DNA of 64,000 nt from CAUZIZ01 sp965219855 (GTDB lineage: Bacteria > Acidobacteriota > UBA6911 > RPQK01 > JAJDTT01): the NCBI GenBank assembly GCA_965219855.1, contig CBDCOR010000022.1:434001-498000 (forward strand), in the 5' to 3' direction. Below the pieces are notes generated by a model. It did not search any database. It was not told the DNA's origin and worked only from the letters and a program-made list of their open reading frames with translations. A program made the translations under genes and the position numbers. Below, in pieces: positions 1-8,967 of the stretch (positions are counted from its first letter, which is position 1; every line of letters starts with the position of its first letter).

Positions 1-1673
1 CTGAAGCCCGACAGAAGAATCTCGTCGTTTTTGAAATCGGTCGGCTTGAGCAGAACCTTCGCCCCGTTAGAGAGCAGCCACTGGGCGACGCCGATCTCGG
101 GAATCGTAGTTTCCTCCACGATCTTGCCAGGACTCGGGGGAGCAGGGATAAGGGGCTCCGTTCTGGCGTTATCGACATAGGCTTCGATCTCCTGCCTCTG
201 ACTCTGGTCCAGCAACGCCAGCAGCCCTTTCTGGCTGGGCACCTTGCCGCCCTCGGGAGCCGAGACCGTGATCACTCGGTTTCCTTTCTGGCTCCATTGC
301 CGGGCCAGCGTATTCAGATCGCCGGTCGAGATGTCCGGAAGGAATCGCTCCAGCAACTGAAGCTCGTAATCGATGCCGGGCACGCTCTCACCCTGCAGGA
401 AATGGCGCAGCATTTCGGAGGCGTAGACCCTGGAAGGCTTCTTCTCCTTTTCCGCGGTGCTGCTTTGATAGGCTCGAAGCAATTCCTTCTTGGAGCGTTC
501 CAACTCGGAGTCCAGAAACCCATTCCGTGCCACCCGCTCTATTTCTGCGAGTAGGGCCTTTAAGCCTCGATTGACCTGGTTCTGCTTGACCATCACGATC
601 CGAGTCAGGAGACTGGCGGTTTGGACACTCGAATAGTCGGACTGGGATGCTGCGAATCTGAAGGGCGCATCTGCTTTCTGGCGTAGTTCATCCAGGCGCG
701 CATTGAGCATCGAGTGATAAAGCTGATGTAGCAGGTAGTTGCGGTAGGCAGCCGCGGTGCCCTGCGGCAGTTTGGGGAGCTTTTTGAGAATTGACACGGC
801 GGTCACCGGAAGCTCAGGATCGGTTGCGATCGCCACCAGGGTCTCTTCATGTCCTGGTACCGGATGCAGAACCCGTTTCGGTGGTGCTGCCGGCCCCTTC
901 AAATCTGAGAAGCGTTCCTTGATCTGAGCTTCGATCTTGGTCTTGTCGAAGTCCCCTACTGCGATGATGGCCATGAGATCGGGACGATACCAATTCGCAT
1001 AGAATCGACGCATCGTCTCTGGCGCCGCGCTCTTGAGGATCTCCTCGGTCCCGATGGGGAGTCGGTCCGCATAGCGGGACCCGTGTAGAATCACGGGCAG
1101 TTGCTTGTCTCGGATCCGAGCCCGGGCACCCAGGCCCTGTCGTCTTTCCTCGAGGACTACGCCCCGCTCTTTCTCGACTTCTTCCTTCTCCATGGATACC
1201 CCCTGAGCCCACTCGTGGAGAATGAGGAACGCCTTCTCCAGAATCTGCGGATCATCCGAAGGAACCTCCAGCATGTAGACGGTTTCATCAAAGGAAGTAT
1301 AGGCGTTCAGATCGGGTCCAAAACGCATGCCGATCCCTTCCAGATAGTCGACGATCTCCTGCTTCTTGAATCGCTCGGTTCCGTTGAAGGCCATGTGCTC
1401 CAGGAAGTGTGCGAGGCCCAGTTGGTCATCGTCCTCCTGCATCGAACCCGCGTTGACAGCCAGCCACAGCGTGGCTCGATTCTCAGGCTTGTGATGGGTG
1501 CGGATGAGATAAGTCATCCCATTGTCGAGCCGACCCTTGGTCAGCTCTGGATCCAGTGGGAGCGCATCCGCGATGGCTGCTGGCTGGGCCAGGACTGGTG
1601 AGCTGGCGCAGAAACCGATCGCCAGCCACAGAAGCAGTGTCATTGAGCTGATGCGAGAGAGCTTGGGCAACAT
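1..1673 (-). CDS. M16 (insulinase-type) zinc metallopeptidase, C-terminal part outside window
   Basis: Exported peptidase of the M16 family, which degrades peptides or small proteins. Residues 1-30 form a signal peptide ending near SSPVLAQ. The inverted zinc motif HFLEH lies at residues 89-93, with the third metal-ligand Glu expected at about residue 169 in EEVEKERGVV, the usual ~76-residue spacing. About 557 codons are visible and the frame is open at the left edge, so the start of a two-repeat protein is seen. The ATG at 1673 is preceded by AGGAG, which fixes the start. It is divergent from the DUF3500 gene. The substrate cannot be read from the sequence. Confidence 0.93.
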   Translation of the reverse strand, partial: MLPKLSRISSMTLLLWLAIGFCASSPVLAQPAAIADALPLDPELTKGRLDNGMTYLIRTHHKPENRATLWLAVNAGSMQEDDDQLGLAHFLEHMAFNGTERFKKQEIVDYLEGIGMRFGPDLNAYTSFDETVYMLEVPSDDPQILEKAFLILHEWAQGVSMEKEEVEKERGVVLEERRQGLGARARIRDKQLPVILHGSRYADRLPIGTEEILKSAAPETMRRFYANWYRPDLMAIIAVGDFDKTKIEAQIKERFSDLKGPAAPPKRVLHPVPGHEETLVAIATDPELPVTAVSILKKLPKLPQGTAAAYRNYLLHQLYHSMLNARLDELRQKADAPFRFAASQSDYSSVQTASLLTRIVMVKQNQVNRGLKALLAEIERVARNGFLDSELERSKKELLRAYQSSTAEKEKKPSRVYASEMLRHFLQGESVPGIDYELQLLERFLPDISTGDLNTLARQWSQKGNRVITVSAPEGGKVPSQKGLLALLDQSQRQEIEAYVDNARTEPLIPAPPSPGKIVEETTIPEIGVAQWLLSNGAKVLLKPTDFKNDEILLSGF

Positions 1674-1936
1674 AGAAGTTTCTCCTATTCGAGGGGTGGG
1701 GCTGGATCCCGGCCAACCTGTCACGCATCCAGGAGCCGCGGTGCGAGCCTTATCATCATATATTCCTTAAACGCATTCCAGGACCAACTGTTTCGCTTTT
1801 CCACGCACGGCCGGTGGCCGCCGTAGTGAAAAGACCGTGCCTTCTGAAAAAGGGTTCAATGCAGCGCCCTATTCGCGTATTCTGCTTTCGGTTAGAATCG
1901 AGGCGATCACTTCTCCCTTTGCATAGGAGGTCCCGG

Positions 1937-3058
1937 ATGGTGAACCTAGCCCGCTTTCGAGTTATCGCATTGGCATTTTGTGTCCTGCTGTTGACGGCAG
2001 CCCACCACACTTCAAAGACAGAGACCCTGATGTTCGAGGCCGCGGAGGTATTCATGACCTCGCTCAACCGGGTTCAGAGGTCCTATACCCTATTCGATTT
2101 TGACGCCAAGCATCGCATGGATTGGCACTATTTCCCAGAAGGGAGCTTCACCGGTATCTATGGATACGTTCGCAATGGGGTGACCTTCAAGGACATGGAC
2201 CCACGACAGAAGCATTTGGCCAATGCTCTTCTGGCCTCTGGTTTGAGCGGAAAAGGATTCAGCAAGGCCGCCCAGGTGATGAGTCTGGAAGAGATTATCC
2301 GGATCATCGAAGACGACAGCACTGGCCACCGCGACACTGAGAGATTCCACTTCTCCATCTTCGGGAAGCCCTCCCTTGAAGGTACCTGGGGCTGGCGAGT
2401 CGAAGGACATCACCTATCTCTGCACTACACCATCAAGGACGGGACGCTGGTGTCTTCCAGCCCAACCTTTTTCGGAGCCAATCCCCACGAGGTGGCGCAG
2501 GGTCCTCACAAGGGACTTCGGGTGCTGGCCAAGGAGGAGGACATGGCCCTCGAACTGCTCAAGGCACTTGACCCAGTCCAGAGCAAGCAGGCGATTTTCC
2601 AGGATGTAGCACCGGAAGATATCATTACCATGGCTGACACCAGAGCCAGGATGGAAGGAGATCCCCAGGGCTTGGCTGCATCGAAGATGAATGACAAGCA
2701 ATACGCGATGCTGCTGGGGCTGATCGCCGAGTATGCCGACAACACTCCCGGTCCGGTCGCGGCCGAGCGAATGAAGGTCGCGCGTGAGACTTCCCGGGAG
2801 CAGCTCTTTTTTGCCTGGGCAGGAAAGTTGGGTCGCCCCAAGCCCAAGGCGGTCCCGATCGGTTCACGCACGACCGGCAACCGTGAAGAAAAGGGCAACT
2901 ACTATCGGATTCAGGCGCCGTCCTTCCTCATCGAGTACGACAACACCCAGAACCAGAGCAACCACAGCCATTCTGTCTGGCGCGACTTCGAGAACGATTT
3001 CGGTCGGGATGTGCTGGCTCTTCATTATCAGAGGTACCCAGTAGCGTCCCAGCGTTAG
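1937..3058 (+). CDS. DUF3500 secreted protein, 3' end replaced by an IS
   Basis: Member of the DUF3500 family of exported proteins with no established function. The start is ATG 1937, preceded by AGGAGG, and opens a signal peptide (MVNLARFRV, then a hydrophobic run). Family-typical blocks are present: GWRVEGHHLSLHYTI, GANPHEV, and near the C-terminus EYDNTQN, SHSVWRDFENDFGRD. The last six residues (PVASQR) are encoded by the inverted repeat of the adjacent IS4 element. Joining the sequence across the IS at its target duplication restores a frame running 24 codons further, to a TAG at 4432-4434. The altered tail lies after the conserved core, so activity may survive. Confidence 0.88.
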   Translation: MVNLARFRVIALAFCVLLLTAAHHTSKTETLMFEAAEVFMTSLNRVQRSYTLFDFDAKHRMDWHYFPEGSFTGIYGYVRNGVTFKDMDPRQKHLANALLASGLSGKGFSKAAQVMSLEEIIRIIEDDSTGHRDTERFHFSIFGKPSLEGTWGWRVEGHHLSLHYTIKDGTLVSSSPTFFGANPHEVAQGPHKGLRVLAKEEDMALELLKALDPVQSKQAIFQDVAPEDIITMADTRARMEGDPQGLAASKMNDKQYAMLLGLIAEYADNTPGPVAAERMKVARETSREQLFFAWAGKLGRPKPKAVPIGSRTTGNREEKGNYYRIQAPSFLIEYDNTQNQSNHSHSVWRDFENDFGRDVLALHYQRYPVASQR

Positions 3059-4354
3059 TCGAATAACATCAACTGTTTATGAATGTCACTATTCTGAGTA
3101 ATGTAATGCATGTCCTGAAAGGCCTGTAAAATTGGGGTTTTCTCGAAGAGCGAGACACTCAGGACCTGGAGAATTGTGTAGAGCGGCAACTCGAGATAGA
3201 GGCGCTTGCGGATGATGGCGATGAGCAGGTAGGTACTGAGGGCGATCCAGATTTGTGTTTTCACGGCATTGGGACTGGTGCCGTAAAAGGCCTTGATGCG
3301 GAGATGCTGTTTGATCCATTTGAAGAACAGTTCGATCTGCCAGCGGAGCTTGTAGAGCCGGGCAATAGTCAGAGCGGGAGAAGCAAAGTCGTTGGTGAGG
3401 AATACTAGCCGCAGGTCGGTGGTGACGTCGAAGAACTTGATGCGACGCAAAGGTTCGGGGTAGGCCTTGGCCGGATAGAAGGTGCTCAGCAGGACAGTTT
3501 GGTCGCAGATCAGTCCCGTCGTTCTGTCCACCGGGTGGGAGTAGCGGCGGCGGAACTTGAAGTTGGCCTTGGCGCGGGTCACGAATAACGACCGGGCAGA
3601 ATGGAGTCGGTACAGGCGCCCGAAATCCAGGTATCCGCGATCCATGATGTAGTAGGCACCGGGACAAGGAATCAGGTGGTCCAAGGCGTGGACATCGTGC
3701 AGTTTTCCGTCCGAGATCAGAACGAACTCGGGAATGGCGCCGTGCAGGTTGAGCAAGGTATGCAGTTTGATCGCCCCCTTGGTACGGCGGAAGCGCGCCC
3801 AGGGGAAGACCGAGAGGCACAGGTCGATGGTCGTGGAGTCCAAGGCATAGACGGTCGCGTTCAGGTCGACTCCCAGGTCCTCGTCGGTGTACAGGCGGCG
3901 CGCTTCGGCGATAAGCACTTGGGCAAACTCGGCATAGATGCGCCAGTCGCGCCTCTCGTTGGCATTGGACAGATTGTTGCGGGAGACCGTGGAGCGAATG
4001 CCCATGTGGAAGAGCTTGGATCTCATGGCCCGTAGGCAGGCTTCGATATCGCGCAAGCTCTCGCGATAGGTCAACTGTGCAAAGGCCATGACCCGGTAAT
4101 GGTCGGCACAGCGGAACGACTTGACCTTGTAGTCGCCTCCGTAGTGCTGAACAATGCGATGAAAATGATGCCAGGGAAGATGCCGCATCACCTGAGAAAA
4201 AATCGTCGTGCCCGTGTACATGCTCGCCCTCCTTATGAACTGAAGGGCGTGAGCGTACACTCACTTTCAAGTCGGAAACACCCATTATCTTCTCTAACAT
4301 ATTACTCATTAATACTTTACAGAGATTAGAAGCCCAAACGTTGGGACACTACTG
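3039..4354 (-). mobile_element. Complete IS4-family insertion sequence, 1316 bp
   Basis: Ends are imperfect 20-bp inverted repeats: CAGTAGCGTCCCAGCGTTAG at 3039-3058 and, read from the other side, CAGTAGTGTCCCAACGTTTG at 4354-4335 (17 of 20 match). Both ends are flanked by the same 9 bp, AGAGGTACC, at 3030-3038 and 4355-4363, a target-site duplication showing simple transposition. It holds one transposase gene on the minus strand. It landed in the 3' end of the DUF3500 gene. Confidence 0.93.
3055..4221 (-). CDS. IS4-family DDE transposase
   Basis: Cuts and joins the ends of the surrounding IS. The 388-residue protein has an N-terminal DUF4372-like region and the catalytic triad D128 (YALDST), D194 (YIMDRGY) and E297. 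The IS4 signature Y-x2-R-x3-E-x6-K is intact as Y290, R293, E297, K304. An upstream in-frame ATG at 4260 exists, but ATG 4221 has an AAGGAGGG ribosome site 7-8 bases before it and is preferred. The stop (3055-3057) lies inside the left inverted repeat and overlaps the stop of the convergent DUF3500 gene. No frame damage is seen, so it may be active. Confidence 0.94.
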   Translation of the reverse strand: MYTGTTIFSQVMRHLPWHHFHRIVQHYGGDYKVKSFRCADHYRVMAFAQLTYRESLRDIEACLRAMRSKLFHMGIRSTVSRNNLSNANERRDWRIYAEFAQVLIAEARRLYTDEDLGVDLNATVYALDSTTIDLCLSVFPWARFRRTKGAIKLHTLLNLHGAIPEFVLISDGKLHDVHALDHLIPCPGAYYIMDRGYLDFGRLYRLHSARSLFVTRAKANFKFRRRYSHPVDRTTGLICDQTVLLSTFYPAKAYPEPLRRIKFFDVTTDLRLVFLTNDFASPALTIARLYKLRWQIELFFKWIKQHLRIKAFYGTSPNAVKTQIWIALSTYLLIAIIRKRLYLELPLYTILQVLSVSLFEKTPILQAFQDMHYITQNSDIHKQLMLFD

Positions 4355-4464
4355 AGAGGTACCCTCACCGAATGCCTGAAGGGCCCACCTATTCGGCTGG
4401 TCTGAAGCCGACGTCGAGCCCCAGGGGTTTCTAGCCGGGTAGGATCATTTGTAGAGGCTGCAAG

Positions 4465-4908
4465 ATGAATCCGCAGGAGCAAATCGAGTCCCACGTCAAG
4501 GAAGCCTTGCGAGCCGGCGAAAAGGAGAAGCTCTCTACCCTTCGTCTGCTTCTGAGCGGGATCAAGAACGAGCGCATCCGGGGTGGAGAAGAAGTTGACG
4601 AGGAGACTTTCTTCCGGCTGGTGCGCAAGGGCATCAAGCAGCGCAAAGATTCGGCCGAACAGTATCGGAAGGGATCCCGGGCTGAATTGGCGGAAGCAGA
4701 GGAGCGGGAAGCGGAGTACCTGCTCGCCTATTTGCCTGCCCAGGCCAGCGAAGCCGAGCTCAGGGCTGCTATTCAGGACTTCGTTGAGGCCGAAGGATTA
4801 TCGGGTCCGGGAGCGATCGGGCCGGTGATGAAGGCCATGGTGGCTCGTTTTTAAGGGCGCTCGGACGGCGGAACCATCAGCCGGATCGCGAAGGAGGTCC
4901 TCTCCTAG
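4465..4908 (+). pseudogene. yqeY: GatB/YqeY domain protein with in-frame stop
   Basis: YqeY-like protein, related to the tail domain of the GatB amidotransferase subunit; its exact role is uncertain. The first 129 codons match the family (STLRLLLSGIKN, DSAEQYRKG, YLLAYLPAQ, GPGAIGPVMKAMVARF) and then hit TAA at 4852-4854. The same frame continues for 17 codons (GRSDGGTISRIAKEVLS) to TAG 4906-4908, which is the expected family ending. The lesion sits in a T5 run before AAGGG, so a compensated pair of small indels, a nonsense change or a sequence error would all explain it. Loss of only the last 18 residues may leave partial function. Confidence 0.85.
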
Positions 4909-5386
4909 CCGGGTGTCCTTTCTTTCAGGTCAGTGGCCCCCCAGCGGCGCTGCTCCATTCGAGAAAGAAACTTCGGGTCCGGCGTAGCGGTGGGCTCCAG
5001 GCCGCCGTGCATCGGGCCAAAGGCTCGAAGGAAGAAGACTTCGGCCTGGAGGCCAAAGCTACGCTCGCAAATGAAGTTTCAGCTTAGTGCTCCCCCAGCC
5101 GGGCTGCCCCATTCGAGAAAGAAACTTGAAGCCTCTCGCCACACTGTTCAGTGGCAAGAGACCTGCGACGTTCAGACGTTCGGACGATTCCAATGAAGTT
5201 TCAGCTTAGTCCCACCTACAGGTGTGCTGACCCCATTCGAGAACGAAACTTCGGGATCCTGCCGTGGCATGGGCATCCCTGCCGGTGATGCTCTGTCTGT
5301 CGACCCAGAGGAGCGACCATCACGGCCTGGAAGGCCGTGCCACACTGCCTGCCGTTCGCGGTGAAGTTTCACCTCCGCTGGCCGAA
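4909..5386. repeat. Cluster of palindromic repeat units (REP/MITE-like), no gene
   Basis: This intergenic stretch contains no supported gene. The motif CCATTCGAGAAAGAAACTT occurs at 4955, 5109 and, with one change, at 5232. The complementary arm GAAGTTTCAGCTTAGT occurs at 5073 and 5195, and a partial GAAGTTTC at 5363. Arms GAAGTTTC and GAAACTT(C/G) face each other about 40 bases apart, so each arm pair could form a hairpin. Segments between pairs are unrelated. The spacing is irregular (about 125-155 bp), unlike a CRISPR array. Confidence 0.7.
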
Positions 5387-6883
5387 TCACCAGGAGTAGC
5401 GCACGGTGTAGGTCACGGTCTGGCTACCTGAAGCGGGCACGACAACCTCGAAGTGGATCGTCCTCGCATCAATCTTTTCGAAATCCTGACTCTTGTTGAT
5501 GATTTCCCAGCTGGTCCAGCGGAAGAGATTCTCTTTAACGATAACCTTTTGCTCGATTTCTTTCTGATTGCGGATCTCGATTCTGAAGCTCTCCGTCAGC
5601 GTCTTGCCGGCTGAGTTCATGGAATAGTTCGTCTGGGTTCTTTCACCTACCACGTCAAAGGCCTGTCCCAACTTGATGAGAACCTTCTCGTTCTTTGCTG
5701 TGTGGTCGATGACATCCTCTCCGACGAACTCCAGCGTTCCATCAGCGTCGTCTTGTTTATAGGCCCGTACTTTGCCGGCAGGCAAAGGAACGCCGAGTCC
5801 GTTCTCTTCGCTGTTCTGAAAGCGCAGGTAGACGTCGATCTTCTTGCTGGAGGTGGCACCGAGGCCGCGGTCAGTTCGCGGGCTGGGCGTAAAGCCCCAA
5901 TTCGCGGACTGGGGAAGGCCGTAGTAGAGAAGAACCTTTTCAATACCAATATTGCGGGCCGTAGGGAACAGCACGAGCTGCTGCGTACTGTTGTTCAGGA
6001 TATCGGTGCGGCGTGGGAGCGTGTAGAGGTGGTACTCGAAGAAAGACTTTTCCTGGAATCCGGCGTCCTCTGAAACGGCCATGGCTGCGAGCTCCCGCCG
6101 GTACGCGACCCGCCGTGGCTGAGGGGTGACACGCTGTACGTCTCCCGCTATGAGTTTCAGTCTTGCATTCTGAAAACTTGCTCCGGAGAGGTTCATCAGG
6201 GACACCCAGGCCCCCAGATCAGCTGCGGTATCCTCTTGGTTTACAACCAGATTATAGTCTGCACGCCAGGTCATCCCACCGGTCTGATAGGTGGTGCGGA
6301 CCTTGTGCGTCCCCTCTTTTGCTGCCTTCACGAGCCAGCGTAGAGTTGGCTTCGTAATAAGCCCTTCCGGGAGGTCGCCAAGCTCGAGCTCATTTGAGGA
6401 ACGTGCGATCCTGACGCCTTTAGGGGTATCCAATACGAGCTGCCCTTCGTTGAAGGAAAGGAGCTTTCCCGAAATACGTTCGGATTCTTGGCCCCGCGAC
6501 ACGATCACGGCGATGCTCTGACCCACGTATTTCTCGAGCAGCTTGCTGGGACTTACCAGATCGAACTCGAAGCTCTGTTCCAGCACCGAGGTTCCGTCCC
6601 GATCGGTGAGATCGGTGAAGCTCACAGTGGTCGGGTCAATGAACTGGGCGACATCGGTGAAGCGGAGCGCGTTGGTGCCGTTTTCCAGCACCATCTCACG
6701 AATCTCCTTGACCACTCCGAATCCCGGAACCTGCCAGACGAAGTTGGGGTTGCGCCCCGTTCGCTGTTGAGCAACAAACTGTTGTGGGTTGAAGCCCGCT
6801 GGATCTGCAGAAGAATACACGGTAAGCGCTGGACCCTCTGCGGCAAACGTGGCGAAGGGTGGCATTGCTGCGAGCACAACTAG
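5387..6883 (-). pseudogene. DUF4139 domain protein, 5' end cut off by IS1380
   Basis: About 498 codons of an exported DUF4139 family protein of unknown function. The DUF4139 region includes TYQTGGMTWRADYNLVV and continues through SLMNLSGASFQNARLKLIAGDV to a C-terminal NPQ-free beta-rich part ending VTYTVRYSW. The surviving N-terminus (LVVLAAMPPFATFAAEG) is the end of a signal peptide. Its first residues and start codon are missing because the IS1380 element begins at 6884-6885. Joining across that IS at the CTAG target does not give an in-frame ATG; a TAG lies five codons upstream. The sequence beyond the IS is therefore probably not the original 5' flank. Confidence 0.82.
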
Positions 6884-6884
6884 G

Positions 6885-8753
6885 CCCAAAATAAGCGCAA
6901 GTTCGAAAATAGACCCCTTTGTCGGCTCCGAGGAGCCATTTTGGAGACCTAAATTCTAAATTTCGGCGCGAAGTCACTCAGAACAGGCACGTGTTCAGCT
7001 GTCCTCCACGCCGATCGCTCAGGGAAAACGATTCTGCCCTCTTGGGGGGCGTTTGTAGAGACACCTCGCCCCAGCTCTGGCGACCCTCGGAGCTACTTTA
7101 TCTCCTTTCAGTTTCAGGTAGCTGGCCGGTGTTTCAACCACTTACTGCCTTCCAAGAGAAGACGGCTCCAACCATTGACATCCAGCAGCCGATAGACCAA
7201 CTGTCGGCCCCTGCGCAAAATCTGGCAGGGCATTTCAATGACCTCTCGCAGGAAACGGCGATACTCCATCTTCACCAGCTCTCGGGCTTGCAGTCGCGCC
7301 GGCAGCACCAACCCCATCCAGGCCTTCAGATTCCAGGCTTGAGCCGCAATCACCAGATAGGCCCAGTTGGCTACCAGCGTATCCGAGGGCATCCGCAGGG
7401 CCTCGACTCCGTTCTTGAGTTGTTCAATGACGTTCTCCTGGTTGCAGCGCCGGTTGTTTTCCCGTACGACTCCCGCCGTTCCCAACGTTCTGGCCGAGAT
7501 ATTGGTGACATAAAAGTGGTAGCGCGTCTGCGGCAGCAGCCGCTTCTGGCCTTTCTCGACCAGGATCGTCTTGCGCAAGATCACCATCCGATAGGTTCGC
7601 TTCGCTTTGCTCGGACGGTAGTCGATCTCCGCGATCTCTTCCCGTTCCAGCGTCAGCGTCTTGAACCCGCGTCTCTTGACAATCTCCGGCTTCACTTTGT
7701 CCCGCCGCTGGCGCCGCTTCTTCCCTTTTCCTTTCCCCTGGCTGGGGCGCCCCAGCTCTTTCCATCTCGCTTCTGGCAACGCCTCCGCCCACTTGACGAA
7801 GCTCGGATGGGCGTCGATCCCGAAGTCAAACTCCACGCCCGCCTCCGTCCAACGGTCAAAATGAGCCGTCAGCGAAAAATCCGTGTCCCCGCGCAGGCGC
7901 ACCTTCCGAAAACCCGCCTCTCGAACCAGCTCGATACTCCGATCCAGCCATTCGGCCGCTCCCTCATGAGAGGGACGGTTGCCCGAGCGGTTGACCGCAT
8001 AGAGCACCTCTCCCGTATTGGCCAGCGTCACGATCAGCGGCGCATAGCCCCACTGCCCGTCGTAGCTGATCTCCATCCCTTCCTTGCATTCGCCGCTCGT
8101 GGGGGCCATCGTCCCATCCACGTCGATCTCCGCCCGTTGGAAGAAACGGGCCGGTTGTTGGGCCCAGACCTTGAGGCGGCTGGCATTGACGGCTTCCATC
8201 AGATCCACCACGTCGGGCGCGTCAAAGCGGCGCACAAAGTCTCCGGCCGTGCTGGGGGCGGGGATCTTCTCGGCTCCCACCGCCTCCAGGAAACTCACAC
8301 TCTGACGTCGCAGTTCAATATCCTGATAGCGGGTCCCGCCCGTGGCCACGTTGTAGATCAGGCTCAGGACGTGGTCCGATTCGTGGTACGGTTGGTGGCG
8401 TTTGAGCAGCGTCACCGCCTGGTCAATGGCTTTCCCCAGCCCACTCCACTTCACCACCTGCTGCAGCAGCCCCAGACCACCGTAACTGACCGCACCCGTT
8501 TTCTCCGAGACCTCGTAGCTGATGACCTCGGGCGAGAGCACCGGTTTCGGGTCTTGACCGTTCCAGCTGGGGCTCAATCGCTGAGCAACCTCTGCTTCCC
8601 GTTTGCGGATGATTGCGCTATCCTTTTTATTCACCTGAACTGCCTCCTTTCCGCTTGTTCTGAAGTTTCTTTGACAACCCCAGAATACCCGTCAGGTCTG
8701 GCATTTCAGGTGTTTACATGTGGTTTAGTCCACTTTCATCTACTTCTTTTGGG
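6885..8753 (-). mobile_element. IS1380-family element, copy 1 (1869 bp)
   Basis: Terminal inverted repeats begin CCCAAAATAAG (6885) and, from the other end, CCCAAAAGAAG (8753), 10 of 11 matching. CTAG is present just outside both ends (6880-6883 and 8755-8758), consistent with the short target duplications of this family. A copy of exactly the same length lies at 60813-62681 in the same orientation, offset by 53,928 bp throughout. It truncates the DUF4139 gene. Confidence 0.93.
7114..8634 (-). CDS. IS1380-family transposase, copy 1
   Basis: 506-residue DDE transposase that mobilises the surrounding element. The DDE residues are readable in EIDVDGTMAP, LRGDTDFS and NQENVIEQLKNG. A basic linker (GKGKGKKRRQRRDK) lies between the catalytic blocks. 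The second copy differs at only two residues seen here: N2 versus K2 and L366 versus R366. The frame is intact in both, so both may be functional. A 666-codon open frame on the opposite strand is a GC-rich shadow of this gene. Confidence 0.95.
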   Translation of the reverse strand: MNKKDSAIIRKREAEVAQRLSPSWNGQDPKPVLSPEVISYEVSEKTGAVSYGGLGLLQQVVKWSGLGKAIDQAVTLLKRHQPYHESDHVLSLIYNVATGGTRYQDIELRRQSVSFLEAVGAEKIPAPSTAGDFVRRFDAPDVVDLMEAVNASRLKVWAQQPARFFQRAEIDVDGTMAPTSGECKEGMEISYDGQWGYAPLIVTLANTGEVLYAVNRSGNRPSHEGAAEWLDRSIELVREAGFRKVRLRGDTDFSLTAHFDRWTEAGVEFDFGIDAHPSFVKWAEALPEARWKELGRPSQGKGKGKKRRQRRDKVKPEIVKRRGFKTLTLEREEIAEIDYRPSKAKRTYRMVILRKTILVEKGQKRLLPQTRYHFYVTNISARTLGTAGVVRENNRRCNQENVIEQLKNGVEALRMPSDTLVANWAYLVIAAQAWNLKAWMGLVLPARLQARELVKMEYRRFLREVIEMPCQILRRGRQLVYRLLDVNGWSRLLLEGSKWLKHRPAT

Positions 8754-8967
8754 ACTAGTAGAGCGAAGGGCTAAAAACGTCTTTGGGATGTCATCGCCGG
8801 ACTCCTTTCTACTTCTCTTGACCGCCTCACCCCTTTTGGTTGCGGTCCTACCAGGCGAGCCCTGTCTTTGCCCTGGGAGCTCGTCTCTCTCTCTAACGGG
8901 CGAGGATGAAGTTTATTAGAACAGATGAAACAGGTGGCCGCCAAATCTTGGTGGAGTTCCAGGGTTC

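Noticed and set aside
3089..4309. 406-codon minus-strand frame overlapping the IS4 transposase
   Set aside because: It is the adjacent frame of the transposase gene; protein content is low-complexity and the true frame has the complete DDE and YREK motifs.
4955..5376. CRISPR array
   Set aside because: Repeats are few, imperfect, irregularly spaced (about 125-155 bp) and arranged as facing arms; no cas genes are present (the Cas4-like gene is in a phage recombination operon).
6919..8919. 666-codon open frame on the plus strand opposite the IS1380 transposase (also 626 codons at 60847-62727)
   Set aside because: It is antisense to an intact DDE transposase, is rich in Arg, His, Leu and Pro as expected for GC-rich shadows, lacks a ribosome site and has no domain.
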